From NCBI GenBank assembly GCA_034432635.1, contig DAOUBK010000087.1:1-64000 (forward strand): 64,000 nt of DNA, read 5' to 3'. Origin of the DNA: Roseiflexus sp034432635. Its GTDB lineage: Bacteria; Chloroflexota; Chloroflexia; Chloroflexales; Roseiflexaceae. Shown here piece by piece: positions 26,803 through 33,859 of this stretch. Every line of letters starts with the position of its first letter. Within the stretch, counting starts at the first letter, position 1. A program made the translations under genes and the position numbers. A model generated the notes under the pieces. The model was not told the origin of the DNA and did no database searches. It saw only the letters and a program-made list of their open reading frames with translations.

Positions 26803-27989
26803 ATGGCTTCGGGTGCTCTGCTGGTTCTCTACAGTATTGCACTCGCAACACAACCACCACGCCTGTCGATTGAAACATTCGTGACCGGCGCAGTCATAAC
26901 GATTTTGGTGCTGCTGGGTGATCGATGTGCTGTGCGCAGACCGAACGGCTGGCGCCTGACACTGTCGCCGGTTGTGCTTGCGAGCGCACCCCTCCTGGCA
27001 GACTGGTCGCTGGTGCTGATCGCTGGGCAGATCGGCAGTCTTTACCTGATGCTGGCTTCCTCGTAGCGCCATATCATTCGTCTGATCACCGTTCGCTCGC
27101 TGATTGTTGGCGGCAGTGCGTTGATCGCTCTGGCTGCCGGGACAACGCCGCCCTTCGTGTTGTCAATGGAGCTGGCGGTGGTGATCATCATCGGGTACGT
27201 TCTAGAAGCGCTCGCCGATTTGATAGACACCGTTGTATGGCGAATGCGCTGGCGCGATGCCATCGGATCACCTCGCTGATACATCCCCATAGTGGCGCTG
27301 ATCGGCGCCCTGTTTGCCGCATTCCACAACTCGGCGACTACGGTGCTGCCCTTTGCGCTGACACTGCTGGGATGCCTTCAAACCATGGCGCACAGCCAGA
27401 CGCAGCAACGTCGCACCCGGGCTGAATTGAACAGTCTGCGTGAGCAACTCGGCAAACGCACAGAACGTCTCGAACGATTGCAGGCGTTGACGACGGCGAT
27501 GCTTGCCACCCTCGATGATCGTCGCCAGTTCCACATGCTCTGGAAACGCCTCGCAGCGCTGCTCGATGCTAAAGCTGGCTGGATTGCACTCTATGAGCAG
27601 GATGAATTGCATGTCCCGGCAGTTCACGGATTAACCGTCTGTCATCCTGAGTCGGTTCAGGTCGGCCAGAAACGCTACAATGAGATCATTCAGCGCGGTC
27701 AGATTGTGCTGATTGCCGACGAACGCGCCCAGCAACTTGCACCGGCGTACGTTAAACTCAGCGTGAGCGATACGGCGCGGGCATCCCGGAACATGTGCGT
27801 GACCAGATTTTCGAGCCGTTTGTAACGCCAAAGGGCGCGCTCGGCACAAGCAACACACCCGGCACCAGCCTGGGACTGTCGGTGTCGTATGGCATTGTGA
27901 AAGATTACGGGGGTGACATTTGCTTTGAGACGGAGATCAGTGTTGGAACGACCATGATCGTGCGCCTGCCGATCAATCTGCCATCTTGA
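26803..27989 (+). pseudogene. Decayed GAF-type sensor histidine kinase
   Basis: A remnant with several lesions. The first stretch (from MASGALLVLYSIAL) encodes membrane helices and is stopped by TAG at 27064-27066. The same frame continues with more helices to TGA at 27277-27279. It then resumes as a coiled coil plus a GAF-like domain (LQALTTAMLATLDDRRQFHMLWKRL to GQIVLIADERAQQ). Near 27765 the GAF sequence runs directly into the ATPase motif VKLSVSDT, so the HisKA region and N-box are deleted. A one-base frameshift near 27775 follows, after which IPEHVRDQIFEPFVT, GTSLGLSVSYGIVKDYGG and the C-terminus are intact. It cannot make an active kinase. Confidence 0.85.
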
Positions 27990-28002
27990 CAGCGGTACAC
28001 GC

Positions 28003-28215
28003 TCACTTCAGTTCTGGCAGTTCGATCGGGTCTTCGCGTGGTTCGCATACGCCACAGTAGAGTGCGCGCGTCGTCACGATCGCTCGTGGTACGTTGCGAT
28101 CATCGCAATAGACGGCAACAATATTGGGCATTTCGCGCGCACAGTCCTTGCAGAGTGCCCGTCCGCAAAAGATACATACGCCGTGTGCCGGTCGTTCACA
28201 GTGCCAGCAGTTCAC
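28003..28215 (-). CDS. Small zinc-binding protein (B-box/zinc-ribbon-like)
   Basis: A 70-aa protein with four Cys-x-x-Cys pairs: CWHC near residue 3, CIFC at 14, CKDC at 22 and CGVC at 52, plus His residues near the first pairs. The first part (CERPAHGVCIFCGRALC) resembles B-box-type fingers found alone in many bacteria. The start is GTG with AGGAGG 6 nt upstream, strong support for a real gene. Function is unknown; protein or nucleic-acid binding is possible. Confidence 0.75.
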   Translation of the reverse strand: MNCWHCERPAHGVCIFCGRALCKDCAREMPNIVAVYCDDRNVPRAIVTTRALYCGVCEPREDPIELPELK

Positions 28216-28346
28216 GCCAATCCTCCTGTCGATATCGATGGAGCTTTCTCCATCTCAGTTGTACTGTAGCATGATCCGGTGAGCATTGCGCCGACCACGG
28301 CGCTGTGGTAAGATAACATGGAAATTCGTTCATCCGAGGCTGCCTC

Positions 28347-29915
28347 GTGGATCCGGTCGAATCGCCGCCCAACCGATCGCCAGAACATATGTCCCCCTTG
28401 CGCATCTCACGTGATACCGCGATCCTGCTGGCATCACTCGTCTTTCTGGCATGCGCTATTCTGCTGGCGGTGCTGTTCCCGCCCTCCGGTAGCGAACTAG
28501 CGCGCGCTCTGACGCCAATCGCAACAATCGATCGGGCAACGCTGGTCATCGTGGAACCGGTGCAACCGGAGACCCCGATCGCAACGATCTGGCCAACCGA
28601 TGTGAGGGCGCCTGCGACCAATCCGCAACCGTATCCGCCTCCAGCAGCACCATTGTCGGTCACAGCATTTTCACCCACACCAGAGCCGACGCCAGCGGCA
28701 GCATTCTCGCCTACCCCGGAATTGCCGGTACCGACGGTCGTATCTGAAGGAGCAGGCATCGCCCCAACTGCGCCGCTCGCACAGGCGCCAACCCTCGAAC
28801 CAACGCTCGCACCACCGCCTGTCGTTCAGCCAACACCGGACCCGCATGCACTGACACAACCGGTCGAGACCCAACATGTGCCGCCGACTCAACCGCCTGC
28901 ACCGCGCCCTACCCGTCCTCCACCTACCGCTACCCCGGTTCCGATCGACATCATCCGAACCACGACCTACTGGACGCTCGACCAGAGTCCGATCACTCTG
29001 CGACGCGATACGCTGGTGGCGTCCGGCACCGCTCTGATCATCGAACCGGGTGTTGAGGTGCGCATTCCCCCCGGCGTTGTGCTGTACGTCGATGGTCGGC
29101 TGTATGCCCTGGGGCAGGCAGAACGTCCGGTGCGCTTCACCGGCGCAGGCTTGCCCCGTTGGGAAGGCATCTTCGGGCGACCCGGCAGCGACATTGTACT
29201 GGAACATGTGGAAGTACGCGGCGGCGGCGCGGGCGGAACGGTTCTCGCATCAGACCGTGGCGGATTGACAATCCGTTCGAGCCGTATCGTCGATAATGGC
29301 GGTCACGTGCGGATGATGGGCAGAGGCTTCGAACTGCGTGACAGCGAGATGAGTGGTAATGATCTCCCCTATGGCGCCGCCGTCGAAATCGTGTATGAAC
29401 GCGGCGGTACGGCGACGCTGGTCGGCAATCGTATCGGCGGTAATCGGATGGCATTCGGATCGCCCAATGTCCGGATCACCAGTCTCAGCCCCAATGATAC
29501 CGTCGTACTCGATGTTCAGCGCAATCTGCTGGTCGGGCAGGATGGTCCGAACCTCACCCTGGAAACAAACGGACCGTTACAGGGCGCCATTGTGTGCAAC
29601 GGATTGATTGGCGGTTCGAATGGGTTGAGTGTTCTCAGCACCCTGCCACAGGCGCCGGGATTGCCGCAGTTGACGATTCGCGACAATGCGATCGAGAAGC
29701 ACACGCCGCCGATCATTCCGATCTATCTGCAACGCGGCATTGGGCGCGGCGCTACCAGTGACGTGGCCATCGATATGCGCAACAACTGGTGGGGCGCTGC
29801 GGAAGGTCCCTACGAACCGGATCGGCACGCCGACGGGCGTGGCGATGCTCCGGGCGATCTGGTGCAGTTCGACCCCTGGTTGACCGAACGGCCGCTCTGC
29901 GCTCCTGCACAGTAA
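28347..29915 (+). CDS. Membrane-anchored right-handed beta-helix protein with Pro/Thr-rich stalk
   Basis: A 522-aa protein. An N-terminal helix (TAILLASLVFLACAILLAVLF) acts as an uncleaved anchor or signal. About 150 residues rich in Pro, Thr and Ala form a stalk. The C-terminal half carries repeated beta-helix rungs (LIIEPGVEVRIPPGVVLYVDG, IVLEHVEVRGGGAGGTVL, LTIRSSRIVDNGGHVRM, NRIGGNRMAFGSPNVRI), ending in a NNWWG motif common in parallel beta-helix proteins. The start may be GTG 28347 (GAGG upstream) or ATG 28389. No polysaccharide-lyase catalytic residues can be assigned. Probably cell-surface. Confidence 0.75.
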   Translation: MDPVESPPNRSPEHMSPLRISRDTAILLASLVFLACAILLAVLFPPSGSELARALTPIATIDRATLVIVEPVQPETPIATIWPTDVRAPATNPQPYPPPAAPLSVTAFSPTPEPTPAAAFSPTPELPVPTVVSEGAGIAPTAPLAQAPTLEPTLAPPPVVQPTPDPHALTQPVETQHVPPTQPPAPRPTRPPPTATPVPIDIIRTTTYWTLDQSPITLRRDTLVASGTALIIEPGVEVRIPPGVVLYVDGRLYALGQAERPVRFTGAGLPRWEGIFGRPGSDIVLEHVEVRGGGAGGTVLASDRGGLTIRSSRIVDNGGHVRMMGRGFELRDSEMSGNDLPYGAAVEIVYERGGTATLVGNRIGGNRMAFGSPNVRITSLSPNDTVVLDVQRNLLVGQDGPNLTLETNGPLQGAIVCNGLIGGSNGLSVLSTLPQAPGLPQLTIRDNAIEKHTPPIIPIYLQRGIGRGATSDVAIDMRNNWWGAAEGPYEPDRHADGRGDAPGDLVQFDPWLTERPLCAPAQ

Positions 29916-29927
29916 CCGGCGCCAACC

Positions 29928-31001
29928 ATGCCTATTCCAGCCATCGATGCCATTATTGCCCGCACCATCGACCAGCGCATCTTTCCCGGCGCAGTGGTTC
30001 TGGTCGCGTGTGACGCAGAGATCCTTCACGCGGCTGCGTATGGCACGATGACCTACGACCCTCCCGGAAACAATCCTGTCACACCAGTAACCATCTACGA
30101 TATTGCATCGTTGACCAAAATGTTCACTGCGACAGCGGCATTGCGCCTGCACGACAAAGGGCACATCGACCTGGCAGCGCCGGTTCAGGTGTATCTACCA
30201 CACTTTCGTGCACGCAATGTGACCGTCTGGCATCTGCTGACCCACACATCGGGTCTCGACCTGCGCCTTTCGCCGCTGCGTCACGTGGGGCCTGAGGGAT
30301 TGCTTGCGGCGATCTACCATACACTGCCCGCCCGTCCGCCTGGCAGCAGTGTCGCCTATACCAACATCAATTCATTCCTGCTGGGTGAAATTGTGGCTGC
30401 CGTGCATGGTCAACCACTCGACAGGGCAATCGACGACCTGGTTTGCCGACCACTGCGACTGCAACATACCGGCTTTTGCCCCGATCCTGCGCTGATCGCG
30501 CAGATTGCGCCAACCGAGTTCGATGGCGAATGGCGTGGCTGCCTGGTTCACGGTGTGGTTCACGATGAAAGCGCGTATGTACTCGGCGGTGTCGCCGGGC
30601 ATGCCGGACTCTTCAGCACTGCCGATGATCTCTGGACATTCTGCCGTGCCTGGCTGCCAGCCGGGAGCGGGAATCACCCGGCGCCTCTCCTGAACCCGAG
30701 AACTCTGACCATGGCGACTATCAATCAGACACCAGGGCTGGCGCAGGCGTGTGGTCTCGGATGGATGATTGATCGTCCGAACTTCATGGGATCGGCACCC
30801 TGCGGCAGTTATGGTCACACCGGTTTCACCGGGCCAGCGCTGGTGATTGTTCCCCACGAGCGGCTGATCATCGTTGTGCTGAGCAACCGGGTACACCTGC
30901 AGCGCAGCGCGCCGCGCCACCATGCTGTCACCGCGGCAGTCGTCACCGCAGCGCTCGACAGTATACCGATGCGACGTTCACTGTCCGACCCTGTGACGTA
31001 G
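29928..31001 (+). CDS. Serine hydrolase, beta-lactamase class C-like
   Basis: A 357-aa protein of the PF00144 family. The nucleophile is in the SxxK motif SLTK (about residue 64), the second catalytic motif is YTN near residue 144, and the third is HTG in GHTGFTGPALVIVPHE. There is no signal peptide, so it is cytoplasmic, which argues for an esterase or peptidase rather than a true beta-lactamase. It starts 12 bp after the beta-helix gene and may be cotranscribed with it. Confidence 0.85.
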   Translation: MPIPAIDAIIARTIDQRIFPGAVVLVACDAEILHAAAYGTMTYDPPGNNPVTPVTIYDIASLTKMFTATAALRLHDKGHIDLAAPVQVYLPHFRARNVTVWHLLTHTSGLDLRLSPLRHVGPEGLLAAIYHTLPARPPGSSVAYTNINSFLLGEIVAAVHGQPLDRAIDDLVCRPLRLQHTGFCPDPALIAQIAPTEFDGEWRGCLVHGVVHDESAYVLGGVAGHAGLFSTADDLWTFCRAWLPAGSGNHPAPLLNPRTLTMATINQTPGLAQACGLGWMIDRPNFMGSAPCGSYGHTGFTGPALVIVPHERLIIVVLSNRVHLQRSAPRHHAVTAAVVTAALDSIPMRRSLSDPVT

Positions 31002-31098
31002 AGCCGGATTAGAAGTACGCTTGTCGATCGGAAGCAGCACACATGGAGGTAAGACTTCGTTATGGCGCCATTGTGGGAAGATCACTCATTAAGCAGGG

Positions 31099-31126
31099 TT
31101 TACAAAGCAGCACAGTGTGATATGAT
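31099..31126 (+). promoter_or_regulatory. Promoter upstream of the hairpin repeats and ANTAR regulator
   Basis: TTTACA (31099-31104), 16 bp, TATGAT (31121-31126). The predicted start near 31133 is just before the first 27-bp repeat at 31140, so both repeats would lie in the transcript leader. Confidence 0.65.
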
Positions 31127-31139
31127 TGGAACGATCGCT

Positions 31140-31227
31140 GACGTTTCCACACGCACGTGGAAAGAGACTTAGTGCAACGCTATGTTAGGGCAAGCCTTAA
31201 GACGTTTCCACACGCACGTGGAAAGAG
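31140..31227 (+). repeat. Two identical 27-bp hairpin repeats, 61-bp period
   Basis: Identical copies lie at 31140-31166 and 31201-31227, separated by 34 bp of unique sequence. Each contains the 7-bp inverted repeat TTTCCAC/GTGGAAA around a six-base loop ACGCAC. The second copy's GGAAAGAG lies 8 nt before the regulator's ATG and may be its ribosome site. The 61-bp period and stem also fit a one-spacer type I-E-like CRISPR unit. No cas gene is present in the window. Confidence 0.85.
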
Positions 31228-31235
31228 TGGATGCT

Positions 31236-31826
31236 ATGGCAGTTACGCGCATTCTGATTGCTGAGGACAACGATCTGGTCGCGCTCACGCTCGAAGAGCA
31301 ACTGAAAGGGCTTGGCTACGACGTCATCGGCATTGCGCGCACCGGCTCCGAAGCCATTGATCTTGCAGCGCGCCTGGGGCCAGATCTGATCATTATGGAT
31401 ATCCGCATGCCGGAAATGGATGGGACGGAAGCGGCGGCGCGGATCAATCAGCAGCGCCCGACCCCCATTTTGATGCTCACTGCGTATACCGACCGCGAAA
31501 CCATCCGCAAAGCGGAGCAAGCCGGAGCGCTTGGCTATCTGGTCAAACCAGTCAATGAAGTGGAACTGTCACCGGCAATCAACATTGCGCTGGCGCGTTT
31601 CCGCGAATTGCAGGCGCTGCGTGCGCAGGTGCACGAACTGGAAGAATCGCTCGAAGCGCGCAAATTGATCGAGCGTGCCAAAGGCATCCTGATGCAACGG
31701 TTGGGGTTGAGCGAGCGCGACGCCTACGAACGGCTACGGCAACGCGCGCGCGACAAACGCGCCAAGATGAAGGATATTGCCCAAGCGATCATCGAAGCCG
31801 AAGAACTGCTAGGTTCCGGATCGTGA
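31236..31826 (+). CDS. Response regulator with ANTAR RNA-binding output domain
   Basis: A 196-aa two-domain protein. The receiver domain (residues 1-120) has the acidic pair in IAEDNDL, the phosphoacceptor Asp in LIIMDIRMPEMDG, the conserved Thr in MLTAYTD and the Lys in YLVKPV. A linker helix leads to the C-terminal ANTAR domain (about 135-190), with KLIERAKGILMQRLGLSERD, AYERLRQRARDKR and MKDIAQAIIEAEEL. ANTAR proteins bind paired RNA hairpins with six-base loops and prevent termination. The ATG at 31236 fits the receiver start (MAVTRILIAED); its ribosome site lies within the hairpin repeat. No cognate kinase is adjacent. Confidence 0.92.
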   Translation: MAVTRILIAEDNDLVALTLEEQLKGLGYDVIGIARTGSEAIDLAARLGPDLIIMDIRMPEMDGTEAAARINQQRPTPILMLTAYTDRETIRKAEQAGALGYLVKPVNEVELSPAINIALARFRELQALRAQVHELEESLEARKLIERAKGILMQRLGLSERDAYERLRQRARDKRAKMKDIAQAIIEAEELLGSGS

Positions 31827-31829
31827 GAG

Positions 31830-31858
31830 TTGACGCCATCGCAAGGGTATGGTATAGT
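31830..31858 (+). promoter_or_regulatory. Promoter of the aroH attenuator leader
   Basis: TTGACG (31830-31835), exactly 17 bp, TATAGT (31853-31858), giving a start near 31865. It lies 3 bp past the ANTAR gene's stop, so aroH has its own transcript. Confidence 0.8.
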
Positions 31859-31898
31859 CGTGGTGTCAACGTCTGAGATGCAAGAGATAGCACCCGGT

Positions 31899-31979
31899 AT
31901 GCAACCGCGAAGCACATATTACTTCTGGTTCTGGTACTTTGCCAGCTCACCAAGAGACTGGTTGCTTCGCGTTGGATGA
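31899..31979 (+). CDS. Aromatic leader peptide of the aroH attenuator
   Basis: A 26-codon frame with eight consecutive aromatic codons, Tyr-Tyr-Phe-Trp-Phe-Trp-Tyr-Phe (31917-31940), and another Trp at 31959-31961. An in-frame ATG at 31878 would add seven residues. AAGAGA precedes the ATG at 31899. The frame ends at TGA 31977-31979, just past RNA segment 2 of the attenuator. Position, codon content and stop placement are those of a ribosome-stalling leader peptide like TrpL or PheL, but sensing all three aromatic amino acids. The downstream genes make chorismate mutase and DAHP synthase, which is the expected regulatory target. Confidence 0.88.
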   Translation: MQPRSTYYFWFWYFASSPRDWLLRVG

Positions 31980-32038
31980 CGTTCAAGGGTACCGAAACTC
32001 AGAAGGCGTGGAGCAACAGGCTCCACGCCTTCTTGATT
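31906..32038 (+). promoter_or_regulatory. Ribosome-mediated transcription attenuator (segments 1 to 4)
   Basis: Segment 1 (31906-31914, CGCGAAGCA) pairs perfectly with part of segment 2 (31963-31971, TGCTTCGCG). Segment 2 (31961-31973) alternatively pairs over 13 bp, with four G-U pairs, with segment 3 (32005-32017). Segment 3 also forms the terminator with segment 4. Stalling on the aromatic codons would cover segment 1, free segment 2 and permit 2:3, allowing readthrough. A ribosome at the stop codon would cover segment 2 and permit the 3:4 terminator. The pairings were worked out by hand. Confidence 0.85.
32001..32038 (+). terminator. Attenuator terminator before aroH
   Basis: A 14-bp stem (AGAAGGCGTGGAGC/GCTCCACGCCTTCT) with the loop AACAG, followed by TGATTTTTC. 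It lies 17 bp before the aroH start and is the 3:4 hairpin of the attenuator. Confidence 0.92.
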
Positions 32039-32054
32039 TTTCAGGACGCAACAT

Positions 32055-32453
32055 ATGACCATCGTCTGTCGTGGCATTCGCGGCGCAACCACCTGCGACG
32101 AAAATACACGCGAAGCAATCCTCGAAGCGACGCGCGATCTGTTGCAGCGCATCATTGCCGCAAACGGCGTGCGTCCAGAGGATATCGCCAGTGCCATCTT
32201 CAGCACCACGCCCGACCTGAACGCCGAATTCCCGGCAGTTGCTGCGCGTGAACTTGGCTGGCTCGACACCGCGCTGCTCTGTACGCACGAAATGGCGGTT
32301 CCCGGCAGTCTGCCGCGCTGCATTCGCGTGCTGATCCACTGGAATACCACACGACGGGCGGAAGAGATCGTTCACGTGTACATTCGCGGCGCACATACGC
32401 TGCGTCCTGACCGGAGCACAATCCGCGTACTGGCAGAGCCATCGGGACAATGA
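32055..32453 (+). CDS. aroH: Chorismate mutase, AroH class
   Basis: A 132-aa monofunctional enzyme converting chorismate to prephenate for Phe and Tyr synthesis. It is the trimeric alpha/beta-barrel AroH type of Bacillus rather than the all-helical AroQ type. Family motifs are CRGIRGATTCDENTREAI, IFSTTPDLNAEFPAVAARE, TALLCTHEMAVPGSLPRCIR and VYIRGAHTLRPD. Active-site Arg (RGIRGAT), Glu and Cys (CTHEM) positions and the C-terminal YxxGA-xxLRxD-like segment are present. It is the first gene after the aromatic attenuator. A terminator-like hairpin begins at its stop codon and separates it from aroF. Confidence 0.95.
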   Translation: MTIVCRGIRGATTCDENTREAILEATRDLLQRIIAANGVRPEDIASAIFSTTPDLNAEFPAVAARELGWLDTALLCTHEMAVPGSLPRCIRVLIHWNTTRRAEEIVHVYIRGAHTLRPDRSTIRVLAEPSGQ

Positions 32454-32487
32454 AACAGCGGCAGGAGTTTCCTCCGCTGTTTTTTAA
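32453..32487 (+). terminator. Terminator-like hairpin between aroH and aroF
   Basis: AACAGCGG and CCGCTGTT pair, with an inner AGGA/TCCT stem after one bulged C, followed by TTTTTT. It could end most aroH transcripts or reduce aroF expression. Confidence 0.8.
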
Positions 32488-32605
32488 TGCAGAGATCACG
32501 GCGCACAGGTCGAGGGGCGCAAGCCACAGGGCAGGTAGGGCACGTAGGAGTTATAGAGATGCGACAGGCCAGTCCATTCGGCACAAGCCACGGAAGGAGC
32601 ACGCC

Positions 32606-33757
32606 ATGACCATGCTGGAACTCGATGTCATCGCCCGGCCGCGCCTTCGCCTGGCGCTGCCGCCTGAACATCGCTCATCGTTCATTGAACAACTGTTGCC
32701 GCTAGCAAAGGAGAATGTGTCCATGATCGTCGTCATGCGGAGCAACGCAACCGAAGAGGAACTGAACGCAGTTCTGGCGCGCATCCAGGAGCACGGTCTC
32801 AAGGGGCGCGTCACTTACGGTGAGGAGCGGAATATCGTCGGTGTTATCGGCGCAGCGATTCCACCAACGTTACGCGAAGAGATCGAGCGTTTTCCAGGCG
32901 TCCAGGAAGCCGTGCGCATCACCCGACCATATAAACTGGCTGCACGCGAGTTCCACCCCCAGGATACCGTCGTCCAGGTTGGTGATGTTGCCGTCGGCGG
33001 CGGTTCGTTCGTGGTGATCGCCGGACCATGTGCTGTTGAAAGCGAAGCACAGATTATGGCAACTGCGTTTACGGTGCGCGAAGCGGGCGCGCACATGCTG
33101 CGCGGCGGCGCCTTCAAACCGCGATCCTCCCCCTACACCTTCCGCGGTTTGGGTGAAGAGGGGCTGCGGCTGCTTGCGCTGGCGCGCGCCGAAACAGGAT
33201 TGCCTATCGTCACGGAAGTGATGACACCGACCGATGTCGAACTAGTGGCGCGCTACGCCGATGTGCTCCAGATCGGCGCGCGCAATATGCAGAACTTTCA
33301 GTTGCTCGAAGAAGCCGGTCGCAGCGGAAAACCGGTGCTGCTCAAGCGTGGGATGTCGGCGACGATCGAGGAATGGCTGCTCTCCGCCGAATACGTTATT
33401 GCCCAGGGCAACCCGAATGTCATCCTCTGCGAACGTGGCATTCGCACATTCGAGACGGCGACGCGCAACACGATGGACCTGAACGCCGTGGCGCTCGCCA
33501 AACGCCGCAGCCACCTGCCGGTGATTGCCGATCCATCGCACGGCACGGGCAAGTGGTATCTGGTGCCGCCACTTGCGCTGGCATCACTCGCCGCTGGCGC
33601 CGATGGCGTGATGATCGAGGTGCATCCCGATCCGGATCGCGCAACTTCGGACGGCGGGCAGTCGCTCACCTGCGAAAATTTTGCCGCATTGATGCCGCAG
33701 ATGACTGCACTTGCCGGCTTGCTCGGGCGGAAAAGCCACGTGTTGGTTCCGCGTTGA
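32606..33757 (+). CDS. aroF: 3-deoxy-7-phosphoheptulonate (DAHP) synthase, type I-beta with ACT-like N-domain
   Basis: This enzyme condenses PEP and erythrose-4-phosphate, the first step of the shikimate pathway. The canonical protein would start at ATG 32723 (MIVVMRSNATEEEL, 344 aa), with AAAGGAG 8 nt upstream. An upstream ATG at 32606 with its own GGAAGGAG adds 39 residues, so two starts are plausible. The N-terminal ferredoxin-like regulatory domain is typical of Thermotoga-type enzymes. The barrel follows: VVIAGPCAVESEAQI, GAFKPRSSPYTFRGLGEEGL, TEVMTPTDVELV, LLKRGMSATIEEWL and PVIADPSHGTGKW. A 40-codon frame from 32487 ends at 32609, overlapping the first start by ATGA. Confidence 0.93.
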   Translation: MTMLELDVIARPRLRLALPPEHRSSFIEQLLPLAKENVSMIVVMRSNATEEELNAVLARIQEHGLKGRVTYGEERNIVGVIGAAIPPTLREEIERFPGVQEAVRITRPYKLAAREFHPQDTVVQVGDVAVGGGSFVVIAGPCAVESEAQIMATAFTVREAGAHMLRGGAFKPRSSPYTFRGLGEEGLRLLALARAETGLPIVTEVMTPTDVELVARYADVLQIGARNMQNFQLLEEAGRSGKPVLLKRGMSATIEEWLLSAEYVIAQGNPNVILCERGIRTFETATRNTMDLNAVALAKRRSHLPVIADPSHGTGKWYLVPPLALASLAAGADGVMIEVHPDPDRATSDGGQSLTCENFAALMPQMTALAGLLGRKSHVLVPR

Positions 33758-33763
33758 AGCCAT

Positions 33764-33796
33764 CCAGAAGAGCGCAGCGCTGCTGCGCCCTTCTGG
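33764..33796 (+). terminator. Hairpin after aroF
   Basis: CCAGAAG and GCGCAGC pair with GCTGCGC and CTTCTGG around a 3-nt loop, with one A-C mismatch. There is no T-tract, so rho-independent action is uncertain. Confidence 0.5.
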
Positions 33797-33811
33797 ACGC
33801 GCCGACGATGG

Positions 33812-33820
33812 TGGTATAAT
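33812..33820 (+). promoter_or_regulatory. Extended -10 promoter for the PPC-domain protein
   Basis: TGGTATAAT matches an extended -10 element perfectly; there is no clear -35. It lies 40 bp before the GTG start. Confidence 0.5.
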
Positions 33821-33859
33821 GGCATAGGTGACGACCATTATGGCTGGAGATACGTTCTT

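Noticed and set aside
31984..32000. GGGTACCGAAACTC in the aroH leader resembles the T-box sequence of tRNA-sensing riboswitches.
   Set aside because: The conserved core lacks the middle GG, the leader is far too short for a T-box stem I, and the leader-peptide attenuator explains the region fully.
32001..32038. The aroH terminator as a target of the adjacent ANTAR protein.
   Set aside because: The terminator loop is five bases (AACAG) and no second six-base-loop hairpin precedes it.
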